The translations under genes and the position numbers were made by a program. This document shows, piece by piece, positions 6,090 to 8,968 of a DNA stretch of 8,968 nucleotides. The notes beneath the pieces are model-generated. The model searched no databases and was not told the DNA's origin. It worked only from the letters and a program-made list of their open reading frames with translations. The stretch is from an uncultured Collinsella sp. (lineage in GTDB: Bacteria > Actinomycetota > Coriobacteriia > Coriobacteriales > Coriobacteriaceae). The DNA is taken from the NCBI GenBank assembly GCA_900757505.1, contig CAAEOE010000001.1, positions 1-8,968 on the forward strand. The letters run 5' to 3'. The stretch's first letter is position 1; each line of letters begins with the position of its first letter.

Positions 6090-7376
6090 TTAGGGACGGA
6101 CCTGGCCGGTGCCGCGGAGCTTGTATTTGTAGGTGGTGAGGGCCTCGGCGGCAAAGGGGCCACGGGCGTGGAGTTTTTGGGTCGAGATGCCGATCTCGGC
6201 GCCCAGGCCAAACTCGCCGCCGTCGGTGAAGCGCGTGCTGGCGTTGGCGTACACGGCCGAGGCATCGACCGCATCCAGGAAGCGCTCGCAAGCATCCGTG
6301 TCCTCGGCAACGATGGCCTCGGAGTGCATCGTGCCGTAGCGGTTGATGTGTGCGATGGCCTCGTCCTCGCTCGCCACGACCTTCACGCTCATCTCGAGCG
6401 CCAGGTACTCGCGACCCCAGTCCTCCTCAGTCGCGGCAACGTAGTCATCACCCTCGGCAAGCCCGGCATCGGCGCATGCGGCGCAGGTTGCCTCGTCGCC
6501 GTGAATGAGCACGCCGTGGTCATGCAGCACGGTCACGACCGCGGGCAAAAACGCATCGGCCACAGCACGGTCGACCAGCAGCGACTCGGCGGCATTGCAC
6601 ACGCCTACGCGCTGGGTCTTGGCATTAACGATAATGTTGAGCGCCTTATCAAAGTCGGCGGATTCATGCACGTAGATGTGGCAGTTGCCCGTGCCCGTCT
6701 CGATCACCGGCACAAGCGACTCGCGCACGCAGCGCTGGATCAGGCCTGCACCTCCGCGCGGAATGAGTACGTCGACAATACCGCGGAGCTTCATGAGCTC
6801 GCCGGTGGCCTCGCGGTCGGTGGACTCGATCATCGACACGGCCTCGCGCGGGAAGCCCTTGGCCTCGAGCGCATCGGCCAGCAGCTCGGCGATCATGGCA
6901 CACGAGTGATAGGCCAGCGAGCCGCCGCGCAGAATGCAGGCGTTGCCGGTACGGATGCAGATACCTGCGGCGTCGGTCGTCACGTTGGGGCGCGCCTCGT
7001 AGACCATAGCGACCAGGCCCAGCGGCACACTCACACGGGTCAGGTCCACGCCGCTTGCAAGCACGCGGTGGTCGAGCACGCGGCCCACGGGATCGGGCAG
7101 CTCGGCGAGCTTTTCCAGGCCGGCGGCCATGCCCTCGACGCGCTCGGGCGTCAGCAGCAGGCGATCGAGCAGTCCGGCCGAGGTGCCCGCATCGCGCGCA
7201 GCGGACATATCGAGCTCGTTGGCGGCGACGATGGAGTCGAAACCGTTGCGCAGTGCTGCGGCCATGGCACGCACGGCCTCCTGGCGCTGCTCATCGCTCG
7301 CCGTGGCAAGCGAGGCCGACGCTGCCTTGGCGGCAACGGCAAGATCGTGGACATACGTGGCTATATCGACCGACAT
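6090..7376 (-). CDS. proA: Gamma-glutamyl phosphate reductase (glutamate-5-semialdehyde dehydrogenase)
   Basis: ProA reduces L-glutamyl 5-phosphate with NADPH to glutamate 5-semialdehyde, the second step of proline synthesis from glutamate; the product cyclises to pyrroline-5-carboxylate. The protein has 428 residues, close to the usual 415-420. It is an aldehyde-dehydrogenase-fold enzyme with the family blocks PLGLVAMVYEARPNVT (118-133), RTGNACILRGG (142-152) and VIETGTGNCHIYV (224-236), and the catalytic cysteine C260 in QRVGVCNAAESLLV. The C-terminal FGLGAEIGISTQKLHARGP stretch is also characteristic. The ATG at 7374-7376 is preceded by AAAGGG (7383-7388) and AGGAG (7389-7393). proB (glutamate 5-kinase) is not in the window, so proA is not in a proBA operon here unless proB lies elsewhere. 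It diverges from the hydrolase gene and converges on the HD-domain gene. Confidence 0.96.
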   Translation of the reverse strand: MSVDIATYVHDLAVAAKAASASLATASDEQRQEAVRAMAAALRNGFDSIVAANELDMSAARDAGTSAGLLDRLLLTPERVEGMAAGLEKLAELPDPVGRVLDHRVLASGVDLTRVSVPLGLVAMVYEARPNVTTDAAGICIRTGNACILRGGSLAYHSCAMIAELLADALEAKGFPREAVSMIESTDREATGELMKLRGIVDVLIPRGGAGLIQRCVRESLVPVIETGTGNCHIYVHESADFDKALNIIVNAKTQRVGVCNAAESLLVDRAVADAFLPAVVTVLHDHGVLIHGDEATCAACADAGLAEGDDYVAATEEDWGREYLALEMSVKVVASEDEAIAHINRYGTMHSEAIVAEDTDACERFLDAVDASAVYANASTRFTDGGEFGLGAEIGISTQKLHARGPFAAEALTTYKYKLRGTGQVRP

Positions 7377-7419
7377 GGGCGGCCCTTTCTCCTAGAAGTT
7401 TGCAACCATGGTAGCCGAT

Positions 7420-7450
7420 TTGCGCATGGCCTCGCCCGCGGCGGTAGAAT
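7420..7450 (+). promoter_or_regulatory. Candidate promoter of the hydrolase gene
   Basis: TAGAAT (7445-7450) matches five of six bases of the -10 consensus, and TTGCGC (7420-7425) is a possible -35 box with a long 19-nt spacer. Transcription would begin near 7457, leaving a leader of about 32 nt before the ATG at 7489. This also argues against the in-frame ATG at 7408, which lies upstream of the promoter. Confidence 0.45.
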
Positions 7451-7488
7451 TGGTCAACCCGAAACACCGCAACGAACGGAAGACTCAC

Positions 7489-8907
7489 ATGGCCCTCATC
7501 ACTTCATACCACGTCCCCGGCCTTTACGTCGAGGACCACAGCATCGACGTCCCCCTTGACTGGCGCGGCCTGGAGCCGATGCTCCTGGCCGTCGGCAGCA
7601 CCATGCGCCGCGGCGCTATGCCGGCACCAATCGCCGGCGCGCCCGAGAGCATCAAGCTCTTCTACCGCGTGGTTTGCGCGCCCGACCGCATCAACGACGA
7701 TCTGCCGCTGCTCCTGTTTTTGCAGGGCGGCCCCGGCGGCGAGAGCCCGCGTCCGCTGTCGCCCACAAGCGACGGCTGGATCGAGGAGGCCGTCAAGCAC
7801 TTCCGCGTCGTCCTGCCCGACCAGCGCGGCACCGGGCGCAGCAGCTGTGTAGACGGGCGCACGATTGCCGCACTGGGCGAGCGCGCGACGGCGGCCGGCT
7901 CCGATGCCGCACGCTCGCAGGCTGACTTCCTCAAGCGCCACCTCGCCAGCTCCATCGTGCGCGATTTTGAGTACCTGCGTCTGGTGGGCTTTGGCGGCAA
8001 GCCCTGGGTCACGCTCGGCCAGAGCTACGGCGGCTTTTTGACGTTGAGTTATCTGTCGCTCTTCCCCGAGGGCGTGGCGGCGAGCTTTACCTGCGGCGGC
8101 ATCCCCCACGTGCCGGCGAGCGCCAGCGAGGTCTACGCGCACACCTTCCCGCGCATGGCCGCCAAGACGCAGCAGTATTACGACCGCTACCCCGCCGACG
8201 TCGAGCGCGTAGCAGCCCTGGCCGATGCGCTCGAGGCACAGAAGCCCGTGCTGCCCGACGGCTCGCCGATGACGGTCGAGCGCCTACAGCTCATGGGCAG
8301 CGACTTTGGCATGAAGCCGAGCTTTGAGCGTATGCATTGGATTATCGATCACGCTTTTGTTGACGGCGACGGCACGCTGACCTGCGGCGCCTCGGTATCC
8401 GACAGCTTTTTGATGCGCGCCTTCGAGCGCACCAACACGCGCACGAATCCGCTGTACTGGACGCTGCAGGAGTTCATATACGCCGACGGCGACACTATGC
8501 CCATTGGTTGGGCCGCGGCCGAAGAGAAGGCACACCGCGCCGAGTTCGACACCCTCGCGCGCCCGCTCATGTTTACCGGCGAGGCCATGTTCCCGTGGAT
8601 GTTTGAGCAGATGCCCGAGCTTATGCCCTTTAAGCCCGCCATGGACCTGCTGATGGAAGACACCAGCTGGGACAAGATCTACGACCCGCAGCGCCTGGCC
8701 TGCAACGAGGTGCCGCTCCAGGCCGCGGTGTATTTCGACGACATGTACGTGGATTCGGGCCTGCAGCTCGATACGCTCAGCCGCGTGGGCAACTCGCATG
8801 CCTGGGTGACCAACGAGTTCGAGCACGACGGCCTGCATTGCAGCGTGGTGTTCAAGCACCTCTTCGACGAAGCCCTCAACCGCGGAGACCTGCGCCAGAT
8901 CTTCTAG
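7489..8907 (+). CDS. Alpha/beta hydrolase, S33-like (proline iminopeptidase-type)
   Basis: The protein has 472 residues from ATG 7489, with a modest GGAAG ribosome binding site (7478-7482) and a likely promoter just upstream; an ATG 27 codons earlier is possible but less likely. The oxyanion-type motif QGGPGG is at 79-84 (compare HGGPG in proline iminopeptidases), followed by VVLPDQRGTGRS (107-118), another S33 hallmark. The nucleophile elbow GQSYG (177-181) places the catalytic serine at S179. Candidate acid and base lie near the C-terminus: D418 or D422 in YFDDMYVD, and H446 or H450 in FEHDGLH. The inserted region between about 200 and 400 should be the helical cap. No signal peptide is visible, so it probably acts in the cytoplasm, removing N-terminal residues (possibly Pro) from short peptides. 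The fold is certain; prolyl specificity is a family-level inference. Confidence 0.85.
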   Translation: MALITSYHVPGLYVEDHSIDVPLDWRGLEPMLLAVGSTMRRGAMPAPIAGAPESIKLFYRVVCAPDRINDDLPLLLFLQGGPGGESPRPLSPTSDGWIEEAVKHFRVVLPDQRGTGRSSCVDGRTIAALGERATAAGSDAARSQADFLKRHLASSIVRDFEYLRLVGFGGKPWVTLGQSYGGFLTLSYLSLFPEGVAASFTCGGIPHVPASASEVYAHTFPRMAAKTQQYYDRYPADVERVAALADALEAQKPVLPDGSPMTVERLQLMGSDFGMKPSFERMHWIIDHAFVDGDGTLTCGASVSDSFLMRAFERTNTRTNPLYWTLQEFIYADGDTMPIGWAAAEEKAHRAEFDTLARPLMFTGEAMFPWMFEQMPELMPFKPAMDLLMEDTSWDKIYDPQRLACNEVPLQAAVYFDDMYVDSGLQLDTLSRVGNSHAWVTNEFEHDGLHCSVVFKHLFDEALNRGDLRQIF

Positions 8908-8916
8908 CAAAGGAGT

Positions 8917-8961
8917 GTCCCAAAGTGCCGGCACAAAGGGAACGTCCCCAAGTGCCAGCAC
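8917..8961. repeat. Short tandem repeat with palindromic core, near window edge
   Basis: Two 18-bp direct repeats, GTCCCAAAGTGCCGGCAC (8917-8934) and GTCCCCAAGTGCCAGCAC (8944-8961), differ at two positions and start 27 nt apart. The first contains the perfect palindrome GTGCCGGCAC (8925-8934). The 13-mer CACAAAGGGAACG at 8932-8944 is identical to 5333-5345 in terminator copy 1. It begins about 10 nt after the hydrolase stop codon and looks like a REP-type intergenic repeat; it may continue past the edge. Confidence 0.6.
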
Positions 8962-8968
8962 GAAAAAG

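Noticed and set aside
7408..7488. 27-codon N-terminal extension of the hydrolase
   Set aside because: The extension would place the likely -10 box (TAGAAT, 7445-7450) inside the gene; the ATG at 7489 has a reasonable ribosome binding site and begins the natural-looking protein.
5958..7559. 533-codon open frame on the plus strand across proA
   Set aside because: It is antisense to proA and overlaps the starts and ends of real genes and a terminator; the product is His/Gly-rich and unlike any family.

Overview
The window is high-GC bacterial DNA with six protein-coding genes on both strands and two gene-free stretches of more than 300 bases (2101-2629 and 4484-4825). The gene content and the protein style fit a gut Actinobacterium of the class Coriobacteriia, most likely a Collinsella-like organism. 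The clues are a Rho factor with a very long Ala/Lys/Arg/Glu-rich N-terminus, a CarD-family regulator and a short HD-domain protein. This placement is inference from the proteins and repeats; no database was searched.

Layout: (1) 1-2100, minus strand: the first 700 codons of rho, starting at GTG and running off the left edge before the C-terminus. (2) 2101-2629: gene-free. It holds the hairpin-rich rho leader, candidate rho promoters, a 150-bp two-tier inverted-repeat element (2357-2506) and an intrinsic terminator facing argS. (3) 2630-4483, minus strand: argS, arginyl-tRNA synthetase. (4) 4484-4825: divergent control region between argS and the carD-like gene, with TGCATA-type words and a hairpin. 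(5) 4826-5311, plus strand: CarD/CdnL-family RNA polymerase-binding regulator. (6) 5420-6019, plus strand: HD-domain putative phosphohydrolase. (7) 6090-7376, minus strand: proA, gamma-glutamyl phosphate reductase. (8) 7489-8907, plus strand: alpha/beta hydrolase resembling proline iminopeptidases. (9) 8917-8961: short tandem repeat cut close to the right edge.

The genes are mostly single transcription units carrying core functions: transcription termination (Rho), transcription initiation (CarD), translation (ArgS), and proline synthesis and possible proline release from peptides (ProA and the S33-like hydrolase, divergently arranged). Two nearly identical 41-bp perfect-stem hairpins sit 13-15 nt after the carD-like and HD-domain stop codons and look like terminators belonging to a dispersed repeat family. 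I see no CRISPR array, tRNA, rRNA, transposase or phage gene.

The items most worth a second look are the 150-bp two-tier hairpin element upstream of rho, the 430-residue disordered extension and altered RNA-binding motif of Rho, and the repeat-derived terminators.
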